Part shown: piece by piece, positions 46,019 through 54,730 of the stretch
How positions within the stretch are numbered: the first letter of the stretch is position 1
Layout: the number at the start of each line of letters is the position of its first letter
From: Hyphomicrobiales bacterium
GTDB taxonomy: Bacteria; Pseudomonadota; Alphaproteobacteria; Rhizobiales; JAJFHB01
Assembly: GCA_021775755.1 (NCBI GenBank)
Contig: JAJFHE010000038.1
Span: 1 to 64,000, forward strand
Reading direction: 5' to 3'
Length of the DNA: 64,000 nt
Made by a program: the position numbers and the translations under genes
The notes under the pieces: generated by a model
What the model saw: only the letters and a program-made list of their open reading frames with translations
Told to the model about the DNA's origin: nothing
Database searches by the model: none

Positions 46019-47224
46019 ATGGAATATTCAGAAAATCTAGGGCAAGACGCTTTCAATAGCGCGCCTGTGGTCGCTTCTACCGGAATTCATGCAGAAAAAA
46101 GGGCAACAGTTGCGGCCGGCAACACGAGTGACGTTGTAATCCGGTCGCTTATGGATCTCCTCGTAATGCCTGTAGGCATGATTCAACCGCAGGAACGGGC
46201 GTTTGCAGCCGACCTGCTGAAGGAAGTCGCACAGACAGCCGACCGAGAATCGCAGAAGCTGCTTGTCGACCGCGTCGCCGGTCTGTCCGATGCTCCCGCC
46301 TCACTCGTCCGCTGGTTGCTGAATGAGTTCGATGACGCAACCGTCGAGCCGCTCATTCGCGACGGTGCCTGCATCACGGCACATGATCTCGTCGCACTCA
46401 TCAATTCCGCAAGCATGAAACGCCTGCGGATGATCGCGGAGCGGAACCATCTGCCGTGCGTCGCAACTGCGGCCTTGGTGATTGTTGCCGACCGTGATGT
46501 TCTGATCAGATTGCTGACAAACGGTGCTGCACAGATTGATGAGCCGACCATGATGTGGCTGACCGAGCGTGCGTCCGGCGATGCCGCTCTCGCAGATGTT
46601 CTCGTCAAAAGGCCGGAGATGACACCGGCATGCGCGTTGGGTCTGTTCTGGTCACTGCCCGCCAAACAACGCAGTTATGTGCTTGGAAGGTTCCTTACCG
46701 ATTGTCAGGTGTTGCCGCAGGTGCTCGTAATGGCGCGTCCAGGCGGGGACCTCATTGCCGGCGCGTTGCGGTGCGCGGGCCAACATCCCCCGACGCCGGG
46801 TGAAGAACCAACTTCCGCCGGTACGCGGGCCAAGTCCCGGGCGATGACCGCCGACATGATGACAGCCATCGAAGAGGGCGATCATTCAACGGTTTCAACG
46901 TTTCTCGTTCAGCTCGGTCTCGCAGGCCGGGAGGCCGCAGAAAGAATTGTTTCCGATCCTGGTTGCGAAGCGCTCGCCGTGGCTTGCAAGGCTGCAGGTA
47001 TCTCGCGCTTTGCGTTCGAATCCGCCTGCCGCACGCGATTTGCAAATTCGGTGGGCGCGGTATCGCCTGGCGAAATGGCTGAGCGGTTGCAAATCATATT
47101 CGATACCCTGTCGTTCAAGAAGGCGCGCATGGCGCTCACCTACTGGAACTGGCAGGCATGCAGGATCGGCCCTTACGAGGCCCTGGATACTTCAATGAAT
47201 GATAGAGAGGTCAGCGCGGCATAG
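46019..47224 (+). CDS. DUF2336 protein
   Basis: 401 aa, mainly helical and HEAT-like. RESQKLLVDRVAGLSDAPASLVRWLLNEF and the C-terminal EALAVACKAAGISRFAFES segment match DUF2336, a family largely of alphaproteobacteria with no assigned function. The C-terminal segment also corresponds to EGLAIICKACGFEQSTYSA in the second DUF2336 protein at 62581-63684. Preceded by an A+T-rich region and ended by a strong terminator, so it is monocistronic. Confidence 0.88.
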   Translation: MEYSENLGQDAFNSAPVVASTGIHAEKRATVAAGNTSDVVIRSLMDLLVMPVGMIQPQERAFAADLLKEVAQTADRESQKLLVDRVAGLSDAPASLVRWLLNEFDDATVEPLIRDGACITAHDLVALINSASMKRLRMIAERNHLPCVATAALVIVADRDVLIRLLTNGAAQIDEPTMMWLTERASGDAALADVLVKRPEMTPACALGLFWSLPAKQRSYVLGRFLTDCQVLPQVLVMARPGGDLIAGALRCAGQHPPTPGEEPTSAGTRAKSRAMTADMMTAIEEGDHSTVSTFLVQLGLAGREAAERIVSDPGCEALAVACKAAGISRFAFESACRTRFANSVGAVSPGEMAERLQIIFDTLSFKKARMALTYWNWQACRIGPYEALDTSMNDREVSAA

Positions 47225-47248
47225 TCTCCTTGTACCTTGCCCCCGGAG

Positions 47249-47284
47249 CGGGCTGGTGCCGGATTTCCGGTGCCGGCCCGTTTC
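47249..47284 (+). terminator. Rho-independent terminator of DUF2336 gene
   Basis: CGGGCTGGTGCCGG (47249-47262) pairs with CCGGTGCCGGCCCG (47267-47280) over 14 bp with G-U pairs around the loop AUUU. UUUCACUUUU follows. It lies 25 bp after the stop codon. Confidence 0.8.
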
Positions 47285-47327
47285 ACTTTTGTACCCGGCC
47301 ATGGTTTGGTTTCCCTGATCGGCGAAT

Positions 47328-47342
47328 TTAACAAACCATTAA
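47328..47342 (+). promoter_or_regulatory. CtrA box upstream of Mrp operon
   Basis: TTAACAAACCATTAA fits the CtrA consensus TTAA-N7-TTAA exactly and is followed by CCAT. It lies 80 bp before the mrpE start, in a spacer isolated from the previous gene by a terminator. Confidence 0.6.
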
Positions 47343-47422
47343 CCATACGCTCTTACGACTTTTCGCCAGACCTCTTTGTGGCCACGGCACCCGTGGGCAG
47401 TGAGTCGAGGGGAAGCGGTGGT

Positions 47423-47896
47423 ATGCGAATTCTAAGTCTCGGTGTGGCCCTGTTCGTGTTTTGGCTTCTCCTGTCGGGCCACTACAAACCTTTTCTTATC
47501 GTACTTGGTCTGGCCAGCTGCGCGGCAATCCTTGCGTTATCGAGGCGGATGACGATTGTCGACGAAGAAGGTCATCCCGTGCAACTGGCGCTCGGCGCGC
47601 TGACCTACTGGCCGTGGCTCATTGCCGAAATCGTGAAATCGACCTGGGGCGTCGCGAAACTTATTCTCAATCCTGATTTGCCTATTTCACCGACGCTGGT
47701 GAGGGTGCCCGCCGATCAGAAAACCCGCGTCGGGGTAAATGTCTATGCCAACTCCATCACACTGACGCCGGGGACAATATCGGTAGATGTGCAGGGCAAC
47801 CAAATTCTTGTCCACGCGATCACCGCCGAAGGTGCGGAGGAACTCCTGGAAGGCGCGATGAGCGCCCGGGTCAAGGCGCTGGAGGGCTCCGCGTGA
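47423..47896 (+). CDS. mrpE: Mrp/Mbh-type antiporter subunit E
   Basis: 157 aa. Two or three N-terminal membrane spans, then a soluble domain with VYANSITLTPGTISVDV, the MrpE signature. First gene of a ten-gene operon running to 54730. The ATG at 47423 starts the family-typical sequence; the in-frame upstream stretch crosses the promoter region and is not credible coding sequence. The stop overlaps the mrpF start. Confidence 0.94.
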   Translation: MRILSLGVALFVFWLLLSGHYKPFLIVLGLASCAAILALSRRMTIVDEEGHPVQLALGALTYWPWLIAEIVKSTWGVAKLILNPDLPISPTLVRVPADQKTRVGVNVYANSITLTPGTISVDVQGNQILVHAITAEGAEELLEGAMSARVKALEGSA

Positions 47897-48180
47897 TGTT
47901 CGAAATCGCCGCCGTTGCAGTCGTCATCGCGCATGTATTTGCTGTGATCCGTGCGCTCAGAGGCCCAACTGTCTTTGACCGTCTGCTCGCGGGGAACACC
48001 ATTGGGACGGCGGCCATCTTGTTGCTCGCCGTGGTTGGATTTCTGACCGGGAGGCCGGAGTTTCTCGATATCGGCATCACGTACGGTCTGCTCAATCTTA
48101 TCGGCACACTGGCCGTGCTCAAGTTCTTCCGGTTCGGAGACTTGAGCCACGATGCCCAAGAGGAAGGGGCGGAACTGTGA
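47896..48180 (+). CDS. mrpF: Mrp/Mbh-type antiporter subunit F
   Basis: 94 aa with three membrane spans. RALRGPTVFDRLLAGNTIGT is the family hallmark. Small integral subunit of the multisubunit cation/proton antiporter. Start overlaps the mrpE stop by 1 nt (TGATG); the end overlaps mrpG by 4 nt. Confidence 0.94.
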   Translation: MFEIAAVAVVIAHVFAVIRALRGPTVFDRLLAGNTIGTAAILLLAVVGFLTGRPEFLDIGITYGLLNLIGTLAVLKFFRFGDLSHDAQEEGAEL

Positions 48181-48503
48181 GCTCCCTTGCGGCAGACATC
48201 ATCAGCTGGCCGCTGATCGTTGCCGGCAGCGCGCTTTACGTCATCGGGGCATTGGGTCTGTTGCGGATGCCCGACGTCTTTACACGTATGCACGCGACAA
48301 GCGTCAGCGACACATTGGGGGCAGGGCTTCTGCTTGCCGGCATGATGGTGCAGGCCGGCTTCAGCCTGGTGAGCGCAAAGCTCGCCGTGGTGCTGCTTCT
48401 TCTTCTCTATACCGGCCCCGTGGCGACGCATGCCATCGCGCGCGCTGCCCGTTATGCCGGCCTGGAACCACAGCTGCACGTGGACAAGGAGGACGGGTCA
48501 TAG
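48177..48503 (+). CDS. mrpG: Mrp/Mbh-type antiporter subunit G
   Basis: 108 aa with three membrane spans. LGLLRMPDVFTRMHATSVSDTLG and KLAVVLLLLLYTGPVATHAI are family signatures. GTG start at 48177 overlapping the mrpF stop (GTGA). The end of the gene carries AAGGAGG, the apparent ribosome binding site for the next gene. Confidence 0.95.
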   Translation: MSSLAADIISWPLIVAGSALYVIGALGLLRMPDVFTRMHATSVSDTLGAGLLLAGMMVQAGFSLVSAKLAVVLLLLLYTGPVATHAIARAARYAGLEPQLHVDKEDGS

Positions 48504-48517
48504 AAGCGCTCATCAAT

Positions 48518-49048
48518 ATGGTGCTGCTGACGCTGCTTGCTGCCATAACGATTGGCGTCGTGCGGGCTCGAAACCTGTTCGCCGTGGTCGTGCTCAGCAG
48601 CATCTACAGCTTTCTCATGGCAAGCGTCATGATCGTTCTCGACGCGGTTGACGTCGCGATGACCGAGGCCTCTGTCGGCGCGGGCATTTCAACTGTGCTT
48701 ATGCTCGGAGTGCTCTATCTGACTAAGGTTGAAGAAGCCGTGCCGGCCCATACTCCGGTACTACCCCTTATAGTCGCCGTCGTGGTCGCCGCGGCATTGC
48801 TGTACGGCACTTTCGATCTGCCACCGTTCGGTATCGCCGATACCGCGGTACATTCCCATGTGGGGCCTTATTACCTGTCGAACTCAATCGAGCAGACGCT
48901 CGTGCCGAATGTGGTGACGTCCGTTCTTGCAAGCTACCGGGGGATCGACACCCTGGGCGAGACGACTGTTATTTTCACGGCAGGCATTGCGGTTCTGCTT
49001 TTGCTGCGCGGGCGCCGGCGGGATCACTCCGACAGTGATGAAGCATAG
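48518..49048 (+). CDS. DUF4040 subunit (MbhD/E-like, equals MrpA C-terminus)
   Basis: 176 aa from this ATG, about six spans. ARNLFAVVVLSSIYSFLMA and MTEASVGAGISTVLMLGVLY match the DUF4040/MbhD part; the rest resembles MbhE. In canonical Mrp this is the C-terminus of MrpA; here it is a separate gene. The true start may be seven codons earlier: AAGGAGG (48486-48492) is correctly spaced for codons GTC ATA GAA, which aligns with the MIEAL opening I recall for homologues but lacks a standard start codon. Confidence 0.85.
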   Translation: MVLLTLLAAITIGVVRARNLFAVVVLSSIYSFLMASVMIVLDAVDVAMTEASVGAGISTVLMLGVLYLTKVEEAVPAHTPVLPLIVAVVVAAALLYGTFDLPPFGIADTAVHSHVGPYYLSNSIEQTLVPNVVTSVLASYRGIDTLGETTVIFTAGIAVLLLLRGRRRDHSDSDEA

Positions 49049-49062
49049 GGCGGACGGGTGCG

Positions 49063-49479
49063 ATGAAATTCGATCTCATACTCCGCATTGCGGCGAAGCT
49101 GCTCATTCCGTTCACTCTCCTGTTCGGCCTGTACGTTCAGTTTCACGGTGACTTCGGCCCCGGCGGTGGTTTTCAGGCTGGCGTGATCGTGGCCGCCGTG
49201 GTCATCCTCTATGCAATTATTTTCGGTCTGGAGACGGCCAAGAACGTCGTCCCGCCCATCGTCGTTGAGACGATGATACCCGTGGGCGTTTTGATTTACG
49301 CCAGCGTCGGCGTGGCGAGCATGCTGCTTGGCGGGGAGTATCTTAACTACTCCGTCCTTGAGCACGATCCTGCACATGCCCAGGAGCTCGGCATTCTGCT
49401 GGTCGAGCTTGGAGTGTTCGTCACCGTTGCCGGAACCATGACCGCGATCTTCTACACATTCGCCGGGCGGGGCAGGTGA
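49063..49479 (+). CDS. mrpB: Mrp/Mbh-type antiporter subunit B
   Basis: 138 aa, four membrane spans. LYVQFHGDFGPGGGFQAGV is the unmistakable MrpB/MnhB motif. It lies 14 bp after the DUF4040 gene, and its stop overlaps the mrpC start (TGATG). Confidence 0.96.
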   Translation: MKFDLILRIAAKLLIPFTLLFGLYVQFHGDFGPGGGFQAGVIVAAVVILYAIIFGLETAKNVVPPIVVETMIPVGVLIYASVGVASMLLGGEYLNYSVLEHDPAHAQELGILLVELGVFVTVAGTMTAIFYTFAGRGR

Positions 49480-49847
49480 TGGAACTGTTTGAAAACATCA
49501 TCGCCCACTACAACCATTGGGTGACTATCTTCCTCATGGTCGCCGGCCTCTACATCGTTGTCGCGCGCGGCAATATGGTGAAGAAGCTGGTCGGTCTGTC
49601 GCTGTTCCAGACGTCGGTCTATCTGCTCTATCTTACGCCAGGCAAGATCCTCGGCGGCACACCACCGATTCTCGATCCGAATTTTGCCGTCTACTCCAAT
49701 CCGCTGCCTCACGTTCTGATGCTCACCGCCATTGTCGTCGGTGTCGCCACGCTGGCGCTCGGCCTGGCGCTCGTGGTGCGCATAAACGAGGCGTATGGCA
49801 CGATCGAGGAAGATGAGATCTTCGCCGACGGGGAAGGCGGCGAATGA
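49479..49847 (+). CDS. mrpC: Mrp/Mbh-type antiporter subunit C (NuoK-like)
   Basis: 122 aa, three membrane spans related to NuoK. LYIVVARGNMVKKLVGLSLF and LPHVLMLTAIVVGVATLAL are typical. Acidic C-terminal tail. Overlaps both neighbours by 1-4 nt, indicating translational coupling. Confidence 0.95.
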   Translation: MELFENIIAHYNHWVTIFLMVAGLYIVVARGNMVKKLVGLSLFQTSVYLLYLTPGKILGGTPPILDPNFAVYSNPLPHVLMLTAIVVGVATLALGLALVVRINEAYGTIEEDEIFADGEGGE

Positions 49848-51322
49848 TCGAAAATCTTCCCGCGCTTCAGATTGTCATTCCGCTTCTTGGCGCCGTCCTC
49901 TGCGCGCTCGTGCGTCACGGCGGCATCGCCTGGGCGATTTCGACGCTGGTCAGTTGGATGATGCCGGTGGTGGCCGGTCTCATTCTCGCGCAGGTTCTGT
50001 CCGACGGGGCAATATCGTACGCCATGGGCGGGTGGGCGCCGCCGTTTGGAATCGAGTTCAGGATCGATGCCGCGAACGGCTTCGTGCTGCTGCTGATTTC
50101 CGTTGTTGGCGCCGTCATCATGCCCTATGCGCGGCGCTCCGTAGGGGCGGAGATTTCACGGCGCAATCAGGCATGGTTCTACACCATGTATCTGCTGTGC
50201 CTGTGCGGACTTCTAGGCGTATCCATCACCGGCGACGCCTTCAACGCGTTTGTTTTCCTGGAAGTCTCTTCGCTGTCGACATATGCCCTGATTGCGCTTG
50301 GAAAAGACCGCCGGGCCCTTCTTGCCGCCTATCAGTATCTCATCATGGGCACGATCGGTGCGACGCTGTATGTCATCGGTGTCGGGCTGCTTTACACCAT
50401 GACCGGCTCCTTGAACTTCGTCGATGTGGCCGCCCGTATCGCCGATATGGAGACGACGCGTCCGATCCTCGCGGCCATTGCCTTCATCATGGTGGGGCTG
50501 AGCCTGAAGCTCGCCCTGTTCCCGCTGCACGTCTGGCTGCCGAACGCTTACGCCTATGCACCCTCGCTCGCCACGGCATTTCTTGCCGCAACGGCAACGA
50601 AGGTGGCCGTTTATCTAATGCTTCGGTTCCTGTTTACGGTCTTCGGGCTTCACGCGACGTTTGAGAACCTCCCGCTTACCGAGATATTCCTGGCGCTGTC
50701 GATCGCCGCCATGTTTGGCGCTTCCATCGTTGCGATTTTTCAGGAAAACGTGAAGCGGATGCTCGCCTATTCGTCCGTCGCGCAAATTGGCTACATCACA
50801 CTTGGTATCGCCCTGGCAAACCAGACCGGCCTGACCGGCGGAATTGTACATCTGTTCAATCACGCCATGATGAAGGGCGCGTTGTTTTTGGTGCTGGGCG
50901 CGGTTGCGTTCAGGCTCGGCACGGTCAAGATCGAAGAGCTTGCCGGGCTTGGACGGCGCATGCCGGTCACCATGGGCGCATTCGTCGTCGCCGGCCTGAG
51001 CATTATCGGTACGCCTGGCACGGCCGGTTTCATTTCGAAGTGGTATCTGGCCGTCGGGGCGCTTGAGCAGGGCATGTGGTGGCTGGTCTTCCTGCTTGTC
51101 GCAAGCTCGTTGCTGTCCGTTGTCTATATCGGCCGGGTCGTCGAAGTGGTGTGGTTCCGCCCGCTTTCGGAGAAGGCAGAGGGCGCGCGCGAGATGCCGC
51201 TGGACATGCTTGTGCCAACACTGATCCTCGTCGCCGCAACGGTTTATTTCGGCATCGATACGTCTCTGACCGCCGACATCGCCTCAAGTGCCGCGAGCGC
51301 TTTGCTTGAGGGCGTCAAATGA
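49844..51322 (+). CDS. mrpD: Large antiporter subunit 1 (MrpD/NuoN-like)
   Basis: 492 aa, about 14 spans, proton-antiporter family. The proton-path Glu is in VFLEVSSLSTYAL (helix 5), and the Lys is in MVGLSLKLALFPLHVWLPNAY (helix 7). LAYSSVAQIGYI is the usual helix 10 region. In position it equals MbhH/MrpD. The ATG overlaps the mrpC stop (ATGA), and the end overlaps the next large subunit likewise. Confidence 0.94.
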   Translation: MIENLPALQIVIPLLGAVLCALVRHGGIAWAISTLVSWMMPVVAGLILAQVLSDGAISYAMGGWAPPFGIEFRIDAANGFVLLLISVVGAVIMPYARRSVGAEISRRNQAWFYTMYLLCLCGLLGVSITGDAFNAFVFLEVSSLSTYALIALGKDRRALLAAYQYLIMGTIGATLYVIGVGLLYTMTGSLNFVDVAARIADMETTRPILAAIAFIMVGLSLKLALFPLHVWLPNAYAYAPSLATAFLAATATKVAVYLMLRFLFTVFGLHATFENLPLTEIFLALSIAAMFGASIVAIFQENVKRMLAYSSVAQIGYITLGIALANQTGLTGGIVHLFNHAMMKGALFLVLGAVAFRLGTVKIEELAGLGRRMPVTMGAFVVAGLSIIGTPGTAGFISKWYLAVGALEQGMWWLVFLLVASSLLSVVYIGRVVEVVWFRPLSEKAEGAREMPLDMLVPTLILVAATVYFGIDTSLTADIASSAASALLEGVK

Positions 51323-52782
51323 GCATGGAATTCCTCATCATTCTGTGTCTGGTCATTCCCGCCGTGGGCGCTGTTCTGATCGCGCTGGCGCACAAGGTTC
51401 CCAATCTGCGCGAAGCGGTAACGCTCGGTACGGCCGGTGTATTGCTGGTGGCGGTGCTGAGTGTGCTGGATGCGGTACTGAAAGGCGTGAGACCAGAAGT
51501 CTCCCTCCTCGAAATCCTGCCCGGCATCGAAATTGCCTTTTCCGTCGAACCGCTTGGGATGATGTTCGCGGTGATTGCATCGGGGCTATGGATCGTCAAC
51601 TCGGTCTATTCCATCGGTTACATGCGGGGCAATAACGAGCCTCGGCAAACACCCTTTTACATGTGCTTTGCAGTTGCGATTTCGAGCACCATCGGGATTG
51701 CGTTCGCCGAAAACCTCTTCACGCTGTTCCTGTTCTACGAAGTGCTGACGTTGTCCACATACCCCCTCGTGACCCACAAGGGAAATGCGGCCGCGCGTGC
51801 CGGCGGGCGGGTTTATCTGCTGTTGCTGCTCGGCACGTCGATGCTGCTGCTGCTGCCCGCGATCATGATTACCTGGGTTTCAACCGGGACGATGGACTTC
51901 ACCGCCGGCGGCATCCTCAACGGCAAGGTGGACGATGTAACCGTCGCGCTTTTGCTGATGCTCTATGCTTTCGGCATCGGCAAGGCAGCATTGATGCCGA
52001 TCCATTTCTGGCTGCCCTCCGCGATGGTGGCGCCGACACCGGTGAGCGCGCTCTTGCATGCGGTGGCTGTCGTCAAGGCCGGCGTGTTTTCGGTGCTCAA
52101 GGTCGTGATCTACATTTTCGGCATAGATCTTCTGACCCGGACCGGCGCAAGCGAGTGGCTGGTTTATGTGGCGGGAGCAACCATTGTAATTGCCTCCCTG
52201 GTGGCACTGTCGAAGGACAACCTTAAAGCGCGACTGGCCTATTCGACTGTATCGCAGCTCTCCTATGTCGTGCTTGGGGCGGCGCTTGCCAACAGCTGGG
52301 GCATCCTCGGCGGAGGCATGCAGATCACCATGCACGCGGTAGGCAAGATCACGCTCTTTTTCTGTGCCGGAGCCATCTATACGGCCGCCCACAAAACCGA
52401 GGTGAGCGAGCTGTCGGGGCTCGGGCGGGTCATGCCGTTTACATTCGGGGCATTTCTTATCGGCGCCCTGAGTATTATCGGATTGCCGCCCATGGGCGGT
52501 GTCTGGAGCAAATGGTATCTGGCGCTCGGTGCCCTGGATGCGGAGCAGGTGCTGCTCGTTGCGGTGCTGATGGTGTCCTCGCTCCTCAATGTCGCCTATC
52601 TGCTGCCCATACCGTTCAAAGGGTTTTTCGGCGCCGCACCGGAAGGTTCAAGCGACGAAAAGATTCGCGAGGCACCGCTGCCTTGTCTCATCGCAATCGG
52701 AGCCACGTCGGTGGGGTGCGTATTGCTGTTTTTATTCCCCGAGCCGGTGTTCGACCTGCTCAGCATGATTGACCTGCGATAG
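51319..52782 (+). CDS. Large antiporter subunit 2 (MrpD/NuoM-like)
   Basis: 487 aa, about 14 spans. Keeps the key Glu in FLFYEVLTLSTYPLV and Lys in GIGKAALMPIHFWLP, plus a second Lys in HAVAVVKAGVF. It is thus likely to translocate protons. It opens ATGAGCATG over the previous stop. Canonical Mrp has only two large subunits (A and D), so this is one of the extra copies here. Confidence 0.92.
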   Translation: MSMEFLIILCLVIPAVGAVLIALAHKVPNLREAVTLGTAGVLLVAVLSVLDAVLKGVRPEVSLLEILPGIEIAFSVEPLGMMFAVIASGLWIVNSVYSIGYMRGNNEPRQTPFYMCFAVAISSTIGIAFAENLFTLFLFYEVLTLSTYPLVTHKGNAAARAGGRVYLLLLLGTSMLLLLPAIMITWVSTGTMDFTAGGILNGKVDDVTVALLLMLYAFGIGKAALMPIHFWLPSAMVAPTPVSALLHAVAVVKAGVFSVLKVVIYIFGIDLLTRTGASEWLVYVAGATIVIASLVALSKDNLKARLAYSTVSQLSYVVLGAALANSWGILGGGMQITMHAVGKITLFFCAGAIYTAAHKTEVSELSGLGRVMPFTFGAFLIGALSIIGLPPMGGVWSKWYLALGALDAEQVLLVAVLMVSSLLNVAYLLPIPFKGFFGAAPEGSSDEKIREAPLPCLIAIGATSVGCVLLFLFPEPVFDLLSMIDLR

Positions 52783-52791
52783 GGCCGGCCT

Positions 52792-53043
52792 ATGAGTGAT
52801 CAAGAACACCGCCACATATTCGATAATCCGCAAAATGTAAGACGCGTAATCTATGCGCTCTACGTTGTGTGCGGCATTTCGCTGATCGCCGACTTCTTCA
52901 TTCACCGCCATGTCGACCATCCCTGGGAGGCACTGGTGGCGTTTTACTGTGTCTATGGGTTCGTCGCCTGCGTTGTGCTGGTTCTGATCGCCAAGGAAAT
53001 GCGCAAGGTCCTCATGCGTGCGGAGGACTACTACGATGACTAG
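52792..53043 (+). CDS. Small two-span membrane protein of the Mrp operon
   Basis: 83 aa with two hydrophobic segments (about residues 20-38 and 47-66) and a charged C-terminus (KEMRKVLMRAEDYYDD). I do not recognise a named family. It lies 9 bp after one large subunit and overlaps the next by 8 bp, so it is probably an accessory subunit of the complex. Confidence 0.8.
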   Translation: MSDQEHRHIFDNPQNVRRVIYALYVVCGISLIADFFIHRHVDHPWEALVAFYCVYGFVACVVLVLIAKEMRKVLMRAEDYYDD

Positions 53044-54730
53044 CATTGCGCCGTTCGTGATCTTTCTCATCGGAGCGATCATTGTCTCCGTTACCCGCGG
53101 GCATGTCCGTTCGGCGGTGCTCGTTGCAACCCCGGTCATCGGCGCCCTCAATCTTCTGAGCTTCTCCAGCGGATACTCGGTCCACTTCGAGCTTTTCGAA
53201 TTTACCGCAACTCCCGTGCGGGTGGATAAACTTAGTCTGCTGTTTGGCTATCTGTTCCATCTGGCGGCTTTTATCGGGGCGATATTTTCGCTTCATGTCA
53301 AAGACCGAGTGCAGCACGTGTCCGGCACGCTCTATGCCGGCAGTGCCGTCGGTGCGGTGTTCGCGGGCGACCTGATTACACTATTCGTGTTCTGGGAACT
53401 GCTGGCCCTGACGTCGGTATTTTTGATATTGGCGCGCCGCACGCCGCGCTCATACGCCGCCTCCATGCGTTACCTGATCATTCAGGTGACCTCAGGCGTC
53501 ATCCTGCTGGCGGGCGTCCTCATGTATGCGCATCAGACCGGCTCGATCACTTTCGACTACATCGGGCTCGACGGTCCGGCCTCATGGCTCATCCTGCTTG
53601 CCTTCGGCATCAAATGCGCGTTCCCGTTCCTGCACAACTGGCTGACCGACGCTTACCCGGAAGCGACGCCGACCGGCACCGTGTTCCTCAGCGCCTTCAC
53701 CACCAAGGTTGCCGTCTACGCGCTGGCGCGCGGATATCCCGGAACCGAGTTGCTCGTCTATATCGGCGGCACCATGGCAATGTTCCCGATTTTCTTTGCC
53801 GTGATCGAAAACGACCTGCGCCGCGTCCTCGCCTACAGCCTGATCAACCAGGTCGGCTTCATGGTGTGCGGCATCGGCATCGGCACCGCTCTCGCGGTCA
53901 ACGGCGCGGTGGCGCACGCTTTCAATGACGTGATCTTCAAGGGTCTGCTGTTCATGTCCATGGGCGCGGTGCTTTACCGGACCGGCAAGATAAACGGCTC
54001 AGAACTTGGCGGACTGTACAAATCGATGCCCTTCACAGCGGGTTTCTGCATCGTCGGCGCGGCGTCGATCTCCGCTTTTCCGTTGTTCTCCGGGTTTGTT
54101 TCCAAATCCATGGTCATGGTCGCCGCCCTGCATGAGGGCCATCCGATCATCTGGCTTGCCCTTTTGTTTGCGTCCGCCGGCGTGTTCCACCACGCCGGTA
54201 TCAAGATTCCGTTCTTTGCGTTCTTCTCGCATGACAGCGGCATCCGGACGAAGGAGGCGCCGCCGAACATGCTCATCGCCATGGGACTGGCGGCCGTCTT
54301 GTGCGTGTTCAACGGCACATATCCCTGGCTGTTATACAGCTGGCTGCCGTTTCCGGTCGATTACGAGCCCTATACGGTTGCGCACATCATCGTTCAGTGC
54401 CAGTTGCTGTTCTTCTCCGCCCTTGCCTTTTGCTGGCTCAAACTCAGCAATCTCTACCCCCCGGAACTGCCGAGCACCAACATCGATGCTGAATGGACCT
54501 ATCGCAGGTTGATGCCGGCAGTTATCGGGCGAATCGCCAGGGCTTTGTCCTGGGTCAACACGGGCGCCGTTGCCCGCGTGCAGCGGTGGCTTGAACGCAT
54601 GCTGCTGCAAATCTACCGGCATCACGGGCCACACGGTATCCTGGCGCGCACCTGGCCCACCGGAAGTATGGCGATCTGGACGACAATACTGCTTGGCGCC
54701 TACCTGCTACTGTACTACGTGGCGACGTAA
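53036..54730 (+). CDS. Large antiporter subunit 3 (MrpA/NuoL-like)
   Basis: 564 aa, about 14-16 spans, the longest of the three. Glu in LFVFWELLALTSVFL, Lys in FGIKCAFPFLHNWLTDAYPEAT, and Lys in SAFTTKVAVYAL are conserved. After the core it has an extra C-terminal region (about 450-564) with a soluble Arg-rich stretch and a final membrane helix (AIWTTILLGAYLLLYYV), recalling the lateral-helix extension of NuoL. ATG 53036 is used, overlapping the small-subunit gene by 8 bp. Last gene of the operon. Confidence 0.92.
   Translation: MTSIAPFVIFLIGAIIVSVTRGHVRSAVLVATPVIGALNLLSFSSGYSVHFELFEFTATPVRVDKLSLLFGYLFHLAAFIGAIFSLHVKDRVQHVSGTLYAGSAVGAVFAGDLITLFVFWELLALTSVFLILARRTPRSYAASMRYLIIQVTSGVILLAGVLMYAHQTGSITFDYIGLDGPASWLILLAFGIKCAFPFLHNWLTDAYPEATPTGTVFLSAFTTKVAVYALARGYPGTELLVYIGGTMAMFPIFFAVIENDLRRVLAYSLINQVGFMVCGIGIGTALAVNGAVAHAFNDVIFKGLLFMSMGAVLYRTGKINGSELGGLYKSMPFTAGFCIVGAASISAFPLFSGFVSKSMVMVAALHEGHPIIWLALLFASAGVFHHAGIKIPFFAFFSHDSGIRTKEAPPNMLIAMGLAAVLCVFNGTYPWLLYSWLPFPVDYEPYTVAHIIVQCQLLFFSALAFCWLKLSNLYPPELPSTNIDAEWTYRRLMPAVIGRIARALSWVNTGAVARVQRWLERMLLQIYRHHGPHGILARTWPTGSMAIWTTILLGAYLLLYYVAT

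Noticed and set aside
48152-48496. N-terminal extension of the DUF4040 gene back to 48152
   Set aside because: It overlaps the whole mrpG gene in another frame and its translation is Arg/Cys-rich without membrane spans, unlike homologues.
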